Positions 1-9,939 of a DNA stretch of 64,000 bases are shown here, piece by piece. The stretch spans positions 4,160,576 to 4,224,575 of the forward strand of contig OY987239.1 in assembly GCA_963920705.1 (NCBI GenBank). The letters run 5' to 3'. The notes beneath the pieces were generated by a model, which searched no databases, was not told the origin of the DNA, and saw nothing but the letters and a program-made list of their open reading frames with translations. This DNA comes from Odiellus spinosus. Lineage: Eukaryota; Arthropoda; Arachnida; Opiliones; Phalangiidae. Position 1 is the first letter of the stretch. Each line of letters starts with the position of its first letter. A program made the translations under genes and the position numbers.

Positions 1-217
1 GACTATAATAACGATAGTCAAATAAATTTGGTCTTCGACCTATTAATCAGTTTAGGTCCTTGATTTGGAACAGCGAATTGGTTTAGGCCTACCGGGATAA
101 TGTTAAAAATATTTGCCAATAATAGTTCATATCCTTTCGCCGATTTAAAGATAATGAAGAAAATATTTGTCAATAAAAATTTTAATTAGAGGAATAGCTG
201 CTACGATCGCTGGAAAA

Positions 218-272
218 GAACCCGCGCATTCTGGGTGGAAGCCAGATGTCCTTTACCCTAGACCATATCGGA
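218..272 (-). pseudogene. tRNA-like fragment, Glu-type body, anticodon UCC, 3' end lost
   Basis: It matches the 5' acceptor half, D arm and anticodon arm of the copy at 605-675, but the homology breaks inside the T arm (B box). The loop CTTCCAC would place UCC in the anticodon. It is the mirror of the fragment at 6258-6312. Confidence 0.75.
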
Positions 273-348
273 CGACGGACTAGCTTATTACAGGAAGATA
301 ATAAAGAAAATATTTGTCAATATAATTTTAAAAATTTAAAATTCCTAC

Positions 349-419
349 GCCGATACCAGGAATCGAACCCAGGCATTATGGGTGTAAGCCAGATATCCTT
401 GCCTCTAGACCAAATCGGA
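349..419 (-). tRNA. tRNA-like gene, Glu-type body, anticodon UAC
   Basis: This 71-nt sequence reads with A box TGGTCTAGAGGCAAGG and a perfect B box GGTTCGATTCC. The anticodon arm is TCTGG-CTTACAC-CCATA, whose loop places UAC (Val) at the anticodon. The body (TCCGATT start, GGATATCTGGCTT core) resembles arthropod tRNA-Glu(UUC). The outer acceptor pairs are mismatched, so it may be a pseudogene or a divergent tRNA. Confidence 0.6.
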
Positions 420-478
420 TGTGATTACTACTCGAAGATAATGAAGAAAATATTTGTCAATACAATTTTAAAAATATT

Positions 479-535
479 AAATCCCTTCGGGAATCGAACC
501 CGGGCCTGATATCCTTGCCCCTAGACTATATTAGC
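479..535 (-). pseudogene. tRNA-like pseudogene with anticodon-arm deletion
   Basis: This is the counterpart of 5564-5634, but about 14 nt of the anticodon arm are missing, leaving the A-box region and B box joined by a short stub. The acceptor ends do not pair. Confidence 0.7.
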
Positions 536-604
536 TGTGCCTACTACTCGTAGATAATTAAGAAAATATTTTTTAGTAAAAATTTTAATTAGAGGAATAA
601 CTGG

Positions 605-675
605 ACCAATACCGGGAATCGAACCCGCGCATTCTGGGTGGAAGCCAGATGTCTTTTACCCTAGACCATATCGGA
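605..675 (-). tRNA. tRNA-like gene, Glu-type body, anticodon UCC
   Basis: The 71-nt cloverleaf has acceptor TCCGATA/TATTGGT (first pair mismatched, one G-U), a 3-bp D stem, anticodon stem TCTGG/CCAGA with loop CTTCCAC (UCC), and T loop TTCGATT in a GCGGG/CCCGG stem with one mismatch. The internal Pol III promoter boxes are intact. The body is Glu-like and the anticodon Gly-like. The mirror copy is 5424-5494. Confidence 0.6.
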
Positions 676-971
676 CCTGATTATAAGCCGAAGATAATGA
701 AGAGATATTGATTAATAAGATAGACGAGTCACGACACGGTAATTGAGATCCGCAAGTTGAATAAGCGGCCACAAACTTCTGGTCTGCAACTAGAATAACC
801 GGCCGAGTACATGTACTAACAATAATTGAAGACCAATATTGGCTACCATTTAATGATCAAGGGACTTAGAACCCCAATTTGAGTTTTTATCAATCAATTA
901 TTTAAGATAGACTCCTATAAGAAGAAAATCACCCAAGGGTTTCTAGCCTTGAAACGATGGATTTGCAGTTT

Positions 972-1107
972 AAGGCGGAGGTGGATGCACTCAGACACAT
1001 TTTTCGCGCGTTTCAAATTCGTGCGCGAGCTTGAAACAGGCGAATAGTACTTCAATGACCGCACGAGCTTGAAACGCTCGAAAAATGTGTCTGTGTGCAG
1101 TCGGCTT
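972..1107 (-). mobile_element. 136-bp inverted-repeat element (MITE-like), left-arm copy
   Basis: The ends are imperfect inverted repeats built around CAGACACATTTTTCG and its complement, with AAGCC/AAGGC outermost. It has no coding capacity. The copy in the right arm is 4992-5127, so it was present before the arms formed or was homogenised with them. Confidence 0.55.
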
Positions 1108-1737
1108 AACAATTAGCACACGAATTAGAGAGATTGGGGATCGACAATGTTTGCAATTTGTCACGTGAACGCGTATAGCGAGAGTTTCTAGCGAAAAATA
1201 TAATTGTTTCCGCACGAATAAGAAAATTGTCAGTTTCTGAGAAAGTAAAATACCAGAGCTCGATAATTGGTAATCGTGATTTCAAAATCAGAATTTGCAT
1301 ACATTATATCTTTATTCTTACGCAATGAGAATGTTCACAATTGGCAAAGTAGAGGCGGATCGATACAATATATAGGGAAAATGTAGCAGATTTGCAGTTT
1401 AAAATTTTCGCCGACACTGTTTTATAAAAGTATATTGTCTAGCACTTTTTTAGTCAGCGGCTACCCAACAAAATGTACCCTGCGTCTTATTACTTATTTC
1501 CCAAGGTTACAAAAAACTATAACCGTATGATATAATATTTTTATGGATTTTTTTTCAAGCTGATGAATTTTGAAATTCGTTACACTCGGGGAGGTATTAT
1601 TTTGGTTTCCCAACTTGTTCAAAAGTACCTTTGTCTGTATTAATTCGAATTCAGTGGACGGTGGGAAGAGGGGAACGACGACGACGATTTCAGTTATCAA
1701 GCGCCGCGGGTGCATTGGAAAAGACATTACGGTTTCT

Positions 1738-1850
1738 GATGAAATTCGAGTTTAGATAAAGGGATAAACACGAACGTGTTTATCCTAATTACGGTTTCTG
1801 ATGAAATTCGAGTTTAATAAAGGGATAAACACGAACGTGTTTATCCTAAT
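1738..1850. repeat. Two tandem copies of a unit of about 61 bp, each with a perfect palindrome
   Basis: Each unit starts TTACGGTTTCTGATG and ends in an 11-bp perfect inverted repeat, GGATAAACACG-AA-CGTGTTTATCC (1762-1785 and 1823-1846). Function unknown. Confidence 0.85.
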
Positions 1851-1856
1851 AGATTT

Positions 1857-2410
1857 ATTAATTTAAGAGAAAGATAATTCGTGGGAATGCATGGTTATAA
1901 ACCTCAAAGCACAATATTTCAGCGCCATACCATAGATTTTAAATGAAGGTCTAATTTTATAATTATCATGATAAAGGATATTTCAAAAAATAGAAAAGTT
2001 AAGTATAACGTGGTGTTTAATTAAATATCGAAATTAAAACATTAAATTTTGTTTTTGATTTCAAGATCGATATTAATCGATAGGGAATCTTGTAAATCGT
2101 ATAAGCCTTTTATTATTATAGACTTCGTAATCGGGATATTCGTATGTTTTAATATAACCATGATATATAATTGCCCGAGTTCAATACTAAAGTTGGAAAA
2201 TATCCAATTACACTGACTTAATATTTAACGGAAATGGTACAAGCTTAAGTTTTTGCGAGATTGTTCAAGGAGAAAATCTTTACAACAAATGTGTCTTGAG
2301 CAATACGTCTCAAATCTATGATTTTTCACGTGACTTAGTGGTAATTACAAACATATCTTAGTATAATCGAAAAGCAAAGGTTTCAAACACGAATATTAGG
2401 TAAAAATAAT
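1857..2410. other. Dispersed repeat flank shared with 9.05-9.55 kb
   Basis: AT-rich sequence that aligns with 9056-9550 (for example TCTAATTTTATAATTATCAT occurs in both). It is 3' of the IR-like remnant in minus-strand sense and probably belongs to the duplicated locus. No coding region is seen. Confidence 0.6.
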
Positions 2411-2671
2411 TCAATGATTGCCCTCAAAATAGAAAAGGCAATTCCGACGATCCAAATTTTGAATACGGGCCAAAGAAAATGCGCTCTTCAGACCAAGTAT
2501 GTTCAAATGCTCCGTAGGTCTGCCATCGGAGCTCAGCGAGGTTAGGATGACGAAATATCCCGATTGTACCGAAGGTGAAAAGTGGTAATGTCCAAAAATT
2601 CTCTCATGGGCGTAACTAAAATAACAACCGGTGTCCACGATCTTTTGATAAAAGAAAAAACAAGAAGGCAA
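2411..2671 (-). pseudogene. Ionotropic-receptor-like 3' coding remnant (TM3)
   Basis: Read on the minus strand, 2411-2500 in one frame gives AHFLWPVFKIWIVGIAFSIL followed by an acidic residue near the end, closely matching the 9.6 kb copy and resembling the last transmembrane segment of IR proteins. The upstream open sequence (to 2671) is in another frame, so a frameshift or a missed splice site separates them. The surrounding 1.9-2.7 kb is similar to 9.05-9.66 kb, so both derive from one ancestral locus. Assignment to the IR family rests on the motif pattern (hydrophobic segment with LW..G, then E) and on the IR copies at 44-63 kb. Confidence 0.5.
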
Positions 2672-2881
2672 AGCATATTAGAGAAAATACAAAATTTTCG
2701 GACTGTATTGTACCTTTATGTATAACCCAAGGTTTAGTATCTCGCGGCAATAATATTGTAATATATATTACAACGTGTATAAGCTTGTGTGACGTTTCGT
2801 TGGAACGAAAATTGATAGTCTTTTTAGGACATTATAATATCCTACATCCCCTTGCGGGTGTGTCTAGAAACTACTAATGGC

Positions 2882-3106
2882 TTACTGTAATAGTGTGTCG
2901 ATAAAGTATTTAGTTGACGCGTTAGCGTTTAATGTTATGGGCCGATCATCCTGCGTATAGCAATTTATTGACATATGGAAATGAGCACTTACGCTATTTT
3001 TAATTCCTTCGGCTATTGTATGTAATATTGTCCGAGGGCGTTGTTTCCCAATGTTTTCGAGCATATCACCAACGTCTTCGACATCCAACAATTTTAACCT
3101 TTAAAA
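2882..3106 (-). pseudogene. Possible internal exon pair of an IR-like gene
   Basis: On the minus strand a reading frame with the peptide VGDMLENIGKQRPRT runs to a good donor (GTAAGT). About 42 bp later an acceptor (CGCAG) leads into sequence coding DDRPITLNANAST. The second part recurs on the minus strand near 14.35 kb as DDGPITLNVIAFTE, which shows that it is a coding module rather than chance. It lies upstream (minus-strand sense) of the TM3 remnant at 2.4 kb, so the two may be parts of one gene. No intact protein can be assembled. Confidence 0.35.
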
Positions 3107-3680
3107 TGACAACTGGTTTAGCATAGGTTGTACCAAGAATTGCACTAATAATGCGTAAGACATCTGAAATATTTCTGTGAAGAAAATCGTTTACTCACTA
3201 ATTAATAAGGAAAAATACTTCAATAGCCTATCAGATATACTTCGATATGTAAGCATTTGTGGCGTGCTTCTAATCTAAGAGTTTTTTGAAGTCTGGCTAA
3301 GTTCTATAGAGAGATTAAACATTCCTAGTGGAATGTTCAATCATGTTCTTGATTTGGTTCTAGTTTTCGCGCATATTTTAATAAGTCTGACTCACGTGAC
3401 ATTCTTTAAGTTGAGTAAGATGAACTGCTGTGCCGCAAAAGTATTCGTAAAAACTAGGTGTGAACTTCCCAATTAACCATGATTGCGCTAAATTGGCTTC
3501 CCAGCTATTCTTCTGTTATATAAATTTAACTTTTTTTAAGGGAGAATGCAACCAAACAAGTGTTTTTTCTATCGATTACGAAGAAAGTCACAATCTTCAT
3601 GAGTTTATCTAAGCCTAATTTTCTCTTTGACCTTTGATTCGGTGGATTGCGACTACTTAAACGATAAGGAATCGATAAAA

Positions 3681-3762
3681 AACAAGTTGGGAAACCAAAA
3701 TATAACCTCCCCGACCCCGACGTTAAAGTAACCTAACTTAACCTTACCTAAAATAAAAGATG
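3681..3762 (-). repeat. Dispersed repeat with GGTTAGG-like tract and CGGGGTCGGGGAGG core
   Basis: The reverse complement matches 32382-32484, sharing the core ACGTCGGGGTCGGGGAGG and GGTTTCCCAACTTGTT. A third partial piece begins at 1587, immediately beyond the left inverted-repeat arm. An AAGGGAGAATGCAACC motif just upstream (3538) also occurs at 21.5 and 21.85 kb. Confidence 0.6.
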
Positions 3763-3845
3763 ACAAGGCTCAATTAAGAAATAGAACTCAATTGCAATCT
3801 TCAGTAATGCGTAATCTGTTTGCACAATTCAAAGATTGATCTCAA

Positions 3846-4172
3846 TCAATTAAACTCTAAATTCTTCCATTAAACACTAAATTCATCCATGAAACACTAA
3901 ATTCATCCATTAAACACTAAATTCACCAATTAAACACTAAATTCACCAATTAAACACTAAATTCATCAATTAAACACTAAATTCATCAATTAAACACTAA
4001 ATTCATCAATTAAACACTAAATTCATCAATTAAACACTAAATTCATCAATTAAACACTAAATTCATCAATTAAACACTAAATTCATCAATTAAACACTAA
4101 ATTCATCAATTAAACACTAAATTCATCAATTAAACTCTAAATTCATCAATTAAACACTAAATTAATCCAATC
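3846..4172. repeat. Tandem 20-bp repeat, about 16 copies
   Basis: The unit is ATTAAACACTAAATTCATCA, with small changes at the ends of the array. It lies in the spacer just before the right arm of the large inverted repeat. AT-rich minisatellite. Confidence 0.95.
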
Positions 4173-4312
4173 TACACTAAATTCATCAAGCAAATAATTC
4201 AAAATCCTTCTCACCAAATACGTCTACCAAGGTTAACTTGATACCACGAAATCACGATAAGAAATAAAACTAAAGAAAACGATCAGTAACGAATTTCAAA
4301 ATTCATCAGCTT

Positions 4313-4772
4313 GAAAAAAAAATCCATAAAAATATTATATCATACGGTTATAGTTTTTTGTAACCTTGGGAAATAAGTAATAAGACGCAGGGTACATTTT
4401 GTTGGGTAGCCGCTGACTAAAAAAGTGCTAGACAATATATTTTTATAAAACAGTGTCGGCGAAAATTTTAAACTGCAAATCTGCTACATTTTCCCTATAT
4501 ATTGTATCGATCCGCCTCTACTTTGCCAATTGTGAACATTCTCGAAAAAAAACCATAAAAATATTATATCATACGGTTATAGTTTTTTGTAACCTTGGGA
4601 AATAAGTAATAAGACGCAGGGTACATTTTGTTGGGTAGCCGCTGACTAAAAAAGTGCTAGACAATATATTTTTATAAAACAGTGTCGGCGAAAATTTTAA
4701 ACTGCAAATCTGCTACATTTTCCCTATATATTGTATCGATCCGCCTCTACTTTGCCAATTGTGAACATTCTC
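4313..4772 (+). repeat. Tandem duplication of about 230 bp, right arm only
   Basis: 4313-4543 and 4544-4772 are almost identical, each running from a poly-A stretch to GTGAACATTCTC. The left arm has a single copy, so the duplication arose after the arms were formed. Confidence 0.9.
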
Positions 4773-4991
4773 ATTGCGTAAGAATAAAGATATAATGTAT
4801 GCAAATTCTGATTTTGAAATCACGATTACCAATTATCGAGCTCTGGTATTTTACTTTCTCAGAAACTGACAATTTTCTTATTCGTGCGGAAACAATTATA
4901 TTTTTCGCTAGAAACTCTCGCTATACGCGTTCACATGACAAATTGCAAACATTGTCGATCCCCAATCTCTCTAATTCGTGTGCTAATTGTT

Positions 4992-5127
4992 AAGCCGACT
5001 GCACACAGACACATTTTTCGAGCGTTTCAAGCTCGTGCGGTCATTGAAGTACTATTCGCCTGTTTCAAGCTCGCGCACGAATTTGAAACGCGCGAAAAAT
5101 GTGTCTGAGTGCATCCACCTCCGCCTT
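4992..5127 (+). mobile_element. 136-bp inverted-repeat element (MITE-like), right-arm copy
   Basis: Same element as 972-1107. The terminal AAGCCGACTGCACACAGACA pairs imperfectly with the complement at the other end. Short reading frames across it are incidental. Confidence 0.55.
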
Positions 5128-5423
5128 AAACTGCAAATCCATCGTTTCAAGGCTAGAAACCCTTGGGTGATTTTCTTCTTATAGGAGTCTATCTTAAATA
5201 ATTGATTGATAAAAACTCAAATTGGGGTTCTAAGTCCCTTGATCATTAAATGGTAGCCAATATTGGTCTTCAATTATTGTTAGTACATGTACTCGGCCGG
5301 TTATTCTAGTTGCAGACCAGAAGTTTGTGGCCGCTTATTCAACTTGCGGATCTCAATTACCGTGTCGTGACTCGTCTATCTTATTAATCAATATCTCTTC
5401 ATTATCTTCGGCTTATAATCAGG

Positions 5424-5494
5424 TCCGATATGGTCTAGGGTAAAAGACATCTGGCTTCCACCCAGAATGCGCGGGTTCGATTCCCGGTATTGGT
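5424..5494 (+). tRNA. tRNA-like gene, Glu-type body, anticodon UCC
   Basis: It is the mirror of 605-675 and first of seven in the right-arm array. It has A box, perfect B box, loop CTTCCAC (UCC) and a T-rich run about 25 nt downstream that could stop Pol III. The acceptor stem has a mismatched first pair. Confidence 0.6.
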
Positions 5495-5563
5495 CCAGTT
5501 ATTCCTCTAATTAAAATTTTTACTAAAAAATATTTTCTTAATTATCTACGAGTAGTAGGCACA

Positions 5564-5634
5564 GCTAATATAGTCTAGGGGCAAGGATATCGGGCTTACA
5601 TCCAAAACGCCCGGGTTCGATTCCCGAAGGGATT
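5564..5634 (+). pseudogene. tRNA-like pseudogene, anticodon loop UAC
   Basis: The body TAGTCTAGGGGCAAGGATAT, loop CTTACAT and perfect B box are recognisable, but the acceptor halves GCTAATA and AGGGATT cannot pair. It is probably a decayed member of the same array. Confidence 0.6.
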
Positions 5635-5694
5635 TAATATTTTTAAAATTGTATTGACAAATATTTTCTTCATTATCTTCGAGTAGTAATCACA

Positions 5695-5765
5695 TCCGAT
5701 TTGGTCTAGAGGCCAGGATATCTGGCTTACACCCATAATGCCTGGGTTCGATTCCTGGTATCGGC
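5695..5765 (+). tRNA. tRNA-like gene, Glu-type body, anticodon UAC
   Basis: Acceptor TCCGATT/TATCGGC pairs at five of seven positions, the anticodon loop is CTTACAC (UAC), and the T stem is CTGGG/CCTGG with wobble pairs. The A and B boxes are intact. Confidence 0.55.
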
Positions 5766-5841
5766 GTAGGAATTTAAAATTTTTAAAATTATATTGACAA
5801 ATATTTTCTTTATTATCTTCCTGTAATAAGCTAGTCCGTCG

Positions 5842-5912
5842 TCCGATATGGTCTAGGGTAAAGGACATCTGGCTTCCACCCAGAATGCGCGGGTTCGATT
5901 CCCGGTATTGGT
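5842..5912 (+). tRNA. tRNA-like gene, Glu-type body, anticodon UCC
   Basis: Second UCC copy, starting the duplicated three-gene unit (5842-6257). It is nearly identical to 5424-5494 and has the same mismatched first acceptor pair. Confidence 0.6.
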
Positions 5913-5980
5913 CCAGTTATTCCTCTAATTAAAATTTAACTAAAAAATATTTTCTTAATTATCTACGAGTAGTACGCACA

Positions 5981-6051
5981 GCTAATATAGTCTAGGGCAA
6001 GGATATCGGGCTTACACCCAAAACGCCCGGGTTCGATTCCCGAAGGGATTT
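5981..6051 (+). pseudogene. tRNA-like pseudogene, anticodon loop UAC
   Basis: Second copy of the 5564-5634 type, with loop CTTACAC and perfect B box but acceptor ends that do not pair. Confidence 0.6.
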
Positions 6052-6110
6052 AATATTTTTAAAATTGTATTGACAAATATTTTCTTCATTATCTTCGACT
6101 AGTAATCACA

Positions 6111-6181
6111 TCCGATTTGGTCTAGAGGCAAGGATATCTGGCTTACACCCATAATGCCTGGGTTCGATTCCTGGTATCGGC
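6111..6181 (+). tRNA. tRNA-like gene, Glu-type body, anticodon UAC
   Basis: Second copy of the 5695-5765 type and the mirror of 349-419. The A and B boxes are intact and the loop is CTTACAC. Confidence 0.55.
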
Positions 6182-6257
6182 GTAGGAATTTTAAATTTTT
6201 AAAATTATATTGACAAATATTTTCTTTATTATCTTCGTGTAATAAGCTAGTCCGTCG

Positions 6258-6312
6258 TCCGATATGGTCTAGGGTAAAGGACATCTGGCTTCCACCCAGA
6301 ATGCACGGGTTC
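6258..6312 (+). pseudogene. tRNA-like fragment, anticodon UCC, 3' end lost
   Basis: Mirror of 218-272. The sequence diverges from the other copies inside the B box (GGTTC followed by TTTTCC), so Pol III transcription from this copy is unlikely. Confidence 0.7.
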
Positions 6313-6529
6313 TTTTCCAGCGATCGTAACTGCTATTCCTCTAATTAAAATTTTTATTGACAAATATTTTCTTCATTATCTTTAAATTGGCGAAAGGATA
6401 TGAACTTTTATTGGCAAATATTTTTAACATTATCCCGGTAGGCCTAAACCAATTCGCTGTTCCAAATCAAGGACCTAAACTGATTAATAGGTCGAAGACC
6501 AAATTTATTTGACTATCGTTATTATAGTC

Positions 6530-7310
6530 GTCGATCTTAGATTTAAATCACATGATTATCAGTAAATGAAGTCAATCGTAGCCAATATCGGACTAGAAGT
6601 CTGTTGCAGACTTCCAGTCACTGAACTCGGCCGGTTATTCTATTAAATACAAGTTTGTGGCAGGTTATTCAACATGTAGACCTTAATTATCATGTCTCCT
6701 ATCCTACGTGGAAATAGTTGGTTTGTTATTCAATGGCGAATTATTAAAGATTGGGTTTAAAGCACATTCCAGTCACGGAACTCAAGTACATGAAAATCAA
6801 AGTAGGTAATGGAGAAGTTTAAGTTAGATATACGGGTACATTCGCTCCAAAAGCCAAGTGCAAATCACCCATAAGACCTTACATTATATGAGGCTTTTAC
6901 GCAGGCCTTAAGGTTATGTACAAGTACGAAGCCCAAACACACGTGTATTAGCTCTCCTCGACACCGAGGTAAAGGAGGTATCACTCCACGGAGAGAAACG
7001 CCAGTCGAAGCAGCTAAGAGCCGCTGTCGAATTACCATCACACTAGTGAATTGGTACGGCGAGCGAAAAGGTAACCAGCTCTTCGATCCCTGCTTTTTCT
7101 CTGACGGCCGAAATAGTATTTCACGCTTTTATATATGCGATAAACAAAATAAAAAAAAACACCTACACATTTTAATAACTGAGGCTAAGCTAAAAAATTA
7201 AATCAATCAATTAAAATAGATAAAAAACAAGACTACTTCCATATGCGTAGAAGTTGAACTGTATTAGTTTTCCAATCCACCCTGAGTTTGCAGCAAGCCT
7301 AAGCCTACAA
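6530..7310. other. No recognised gene
   Basis: Intergenic sequence after the inverted repeat. Only short incidental frames are present. A somewhat GC-richer patch at 6950-7110 contains no motif that I recognise. Confidence 0.5.
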
Positions 7311-7319
7311 TACCTTTAT

Positions 7320-8030
7320 ACCTATGTTTTTGGACTAAAACGCGTCTTTATATCTAATCTTTATTAATTTATCTTGGATACCCGTGTGAAAGCGGCTTTA
7401 TATCTATTCTTTATTAATTTATCTTAGATACTCGTGTGAAAGCGGCTTTATATCTAATCGTTATGTATTTATCTTGGATACCCGCGTGTACGCGGCTTTA
7501 AATTGAATCTTAATTTTTCTTTGATACGTCTGAACGCGGATTTATATCTAATCTTTATTAATTTATCTTGGATACCCGTGTGAACGTGGCTTTATATCTA
7601 ATATTTATTCATTTTTAACTTAGATACCCGTGCGAACAGGCATTTATATATTATCTTTGTCATTTTATCTTAGATACTCGTGCGAACGGGACTTAATATT
7701 CTTAATATATTCTTTATTAAGTCTTTTTTATCATGGAAACGCGTCTTTATATCTATTCTTTATTAAGTCCTTTTATCTTGGATACTCTTTGAACACGCCT
7801 TTATATCTAATCTTTATTAATTTTTACCTTGGATACCCTTGTGAAGGCACCTTTAAATCTAATCTTTATTGCCTTATCTTGGATACCCGTGAAAACGCAC
7901 CATACTATCTAAAATTTATTAATTCATTTTATCTTGAACACCCGTGAAAACGCACCATACTATCTAAAATTTATTAATTCATTTTATCTTGAACACCCGT
8001 GAAAACACGCCTTTATCTAATCAACCTATA
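7320..8030 (+). repeat. Tandem repeat of about 50-60 bp units
   Basis: About a dozen degenerate units contain TTTATATCTAATCTTTATT followed by CTTGGATACCCGTG. The reading frame across 7630-7947 is an accident of the repeat. A reverse-orientation copy lies at about 50460-50910. Confidence 0.9.
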
Positions 8031-8395
8031 AGAAAATATCGAATATCTTCGAAAATATCTTTTACATTAAATTTAAATTTCAGCAACATTCGTTTTAAGA
8101 TTAAGTTAAATCATTTAATCTGTTTTAATTTTAATTTAAATGAATATTACGTTTCAATTCAGTAAAAGCTATAACCTCAGAAGGCTAAAATAGACGCGAA
8201 TCCAAAATATACTATATAAGGCGTTCGTTGATCATTATAAACTAACAAGCGAGTAACGGTTGCTGCTCTTCAATGAGCTGAGGTGGATATACTTTTACAG
8301 CAAGGTAGAAGCTAATAACTGTAAAAGCGAATTTTATTGGAGAGTCAAGCGCCGTGGGTGATGACGTCTTCTTCCGACGTCACGTACAGACAGAA

Positions 8396-8428
8396 CCTCT
8401 CCGCGAACTAAAAGTTCACTCGGAGAGG
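8396..8428 (+). other. Hairpin, CCTCTCCG/CGGAGAGG type
   Basis: An eight-base outer stem CCTCTCCG/CGGAGAGG and an inner stem GAACT/AGTTC close an AAA loop, with an internal loop between them. Related to the hairpins at 8474, 9944, 29701 and 50144. Confidence 0.75.
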
Positions 8429-8473
8429 TAAGAAGACAAAAGTTTTTCCAATTCGATGACGTAACAGACAGAA

Positions 8474-8506
8474 CCTCTCCGTGAACTAAAAGTTCATTCG
8501 GAGAGG
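8474..8506 (+). other. Hairpin, CCTCTCCG/CGGAGAGG type, second copy
   Basis: Same stem and loop plan as 8396-8428 with changes in the internal loop only (T and ATT instead of C and ACT). Both paired segments are unchanged. Confidence 0.75.
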
Positions 8507-8645
8507 TAAGAAGACGAAAGTTTTTCGATTCGATGACGTTTTCGTTTTCTTGCGCAACGCCGACGCCAACGCCAACGCCAACGCCGCAGTGAATACAGTA
8601 GCTAGACCCCACTAGGGTTGGGTCTAGATAAAAATTCCGTTCTGA

Positions 8646-9055
8646 ACATTTATTTTAAGAGGTTATATTTGATTTTATTAAAGGAGAAAGGTTTAGGGAG
8701 ATGTGGCTTTTAATTTATGGATAATTAAGTCGGTAGACAAGCGAGTGAAAAGCACGTTTATTAAACACCTTTTATTACACGCTTTTTCTTACACTTAAAG
8801 GTGCGTTCAGACTATACAACTTTTGCTGGCTAATTTTATAATAATTGCGCAATCGATTATCCGGTTGCTTTTTACCTATTACTTATAAGTTAAATTCGAC
8901 AGCTAAAATCGGAAATCCAAGTAAGTGCGCCACCCTTCTGATGTTATTAGAATTTCTAGATTGTCCTTCAGATGTTGGGATTAACTTCGAGTTAGAAAAG
9001 TGGTCGATATAAAGCGACGATCAATACTAATACTGTAAGACAAAGCACTCTGTAT
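8646..9055. other. No recognised gene
   Basis: AT-rich intergenic sequence without recognisable coding or repeat structure. Confidence 0.5.
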
Positions 9056-9552
9056 AACAATCTTTCAGCGCCATAATATATGAAGTTCTAATTTTATAAT
9101 TATCATGATAAATGATATTTCGAAAAATAGTGAAAGTTAATTATGACGTGGTGTTTAATAAATTATTTCAATTTGTTTTTTGATTTCAAGATCGATATTA
9201 ATCGATAGGGAATCTTTTAAATCTGATAAGCCTTTTATTATTGACCATATTCCTCGTCTCTAGATAAAACTCGGAATTGGGATATTAGTCTGTTTTAGAG
9301 CCTTGATATATAATTGCCCGAGTTAATTACAAAAGTTGGAAAATGTTCATTTACACTAACTTAATACTTAACGGAATTGGTACGAGGTTAGATTTTTATG
9401 TGAGTGTTCAAGGAGAAAAAATCTCTACAACAAACCTGTCTTGAGCAAAACGTCTGAGATTCTGAAGATTTTTCATATGGTTTAGTGGTACTTACAAACA
9501 TTGACCTTGAATTTAAGTTAGATTAAAATGGCTTAGTATAATCGAAAAATCA

Positions 9553-9753
9553 ACATTTCAAGCGTGAAATTAATTCAATCATCGCGACCAAAATAGAAGA
9601 GGCAATTCCGACGAGCCAAATTTTGAACGCGGGCCAAAGAAAATGCGCTGTTAGTGGAGTAACGGCGCTCAATTGGTTTCCTGGTTGGTACATGTATTTG
9701 CGGGACTTGAACCTGTGGATACTCCTTATCGGAAACAGTTGATCAGTTTCCAC
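9553..9753 (-). pseudogene. Ionotropic-receptor-like last exon (TM3)
   Basis: The minus-strand open frame codes for a basic stretch followed by LWPAFKIWLVGIASSILVAM and IELISRLK, a hydrophobic helix ending in an acidic residue and basic tail as in the C-terminal TM3 of IR proteins. An acceptor-like CTAACAG precedes the homologous part at about 9655. The downstream 9056-9550 sequence matches 1.9-2.4 kb. No other exons of the gene are nearby, so I treat it as a relic. IR assignment is inferred from pattern and from similarity to the TM3 exons at 47.5 and 62.4 kb. Confidence 0.5.
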
Positions 9754-9939
9754 AAATCGTGTAGTCCTTGAAAGAATGGACGAAACAAAGGTAGTTGATA
9801 TAACCTAAACTACACTACCCCACTGTAGAAACAGCATAGGCTATCACAAAGAAACCAGTTTTCTGCATGAAATGTTTAGATACTATAGTTAATCAATACC
9901 TAGCAACGTTTCCGTATATACTGTTATTTTGAATTACTT

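Larger units (their letters stand above)
1..1583 (-). repeat. Left arm of a large inverted repeat
   Basis: This segment is the reverse complement of the region ending at 6529. Pairing begins at base 1, so the arm probably extends beyond the window, and stops at about 1583, where the left side runs into CGGGGAGG and the right side into unrelated sequence. Identity is very high: between 900 and 1330 I see about one substitution against the right arm. The arm carries four minus-strand tRNA-like sequences and a 136-bp inverted-repeat element. It lacks one three-tRNA unit and one 230-bp duplication that the right arm has. Confidence 0.93.
4286..6529 (+). repeat. Right arm of the large inverted repeat
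   Basis: This is the reverse complement of 1-1583, with two arm-specific expansions: a tandem duplication at 4313-4772 and an extra three-tRNA unit in the tRNA-like array. It therefore carries seven tRNA-like sequences on the plus strand. The arms are separated by 2.7 kb of non-palindromic spacer. The near identity of the arms implies either a recent inverted duplication or continuing gene conversion. Confidence 0.93.
8031..8645 (+). repeat. Dispersed repeat with two hairpins and a GCCAAC tract
   Basis: This follows the tandem array and carries two CCTCTCC...GGAGAGG hairpins, a short GCCAAC microsatellite (about 8562-8586) and the end motif CTAGACCCCACTAGGGTTGG. The whole block, tandem array included, recurs in reverse orientation at 49990-50920 inside the MULE-type element. 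The minus-strand frame at 8334-8612 spans the hairpins and is not taken as a gene. Confidence 0.8.

Noticed and set aside
246..509. 87-codon frame across the tRNA-like array, with mirrored versions at 5596-5868 and 6099-6284
   Set aside because: It runs through tRNA-like sequences on the wrong strand; only the tRNA-like structure is conserved.
3846..4172. CRISPR-like array
   Set aside because: The repeats are contiguous 20-bp units without unique spacers, in an animal genome.
7630..7947. 105-codon frame
   Set aside because: It lies within degenerate tandem repeats of about 55 bp; the frame is incidental.
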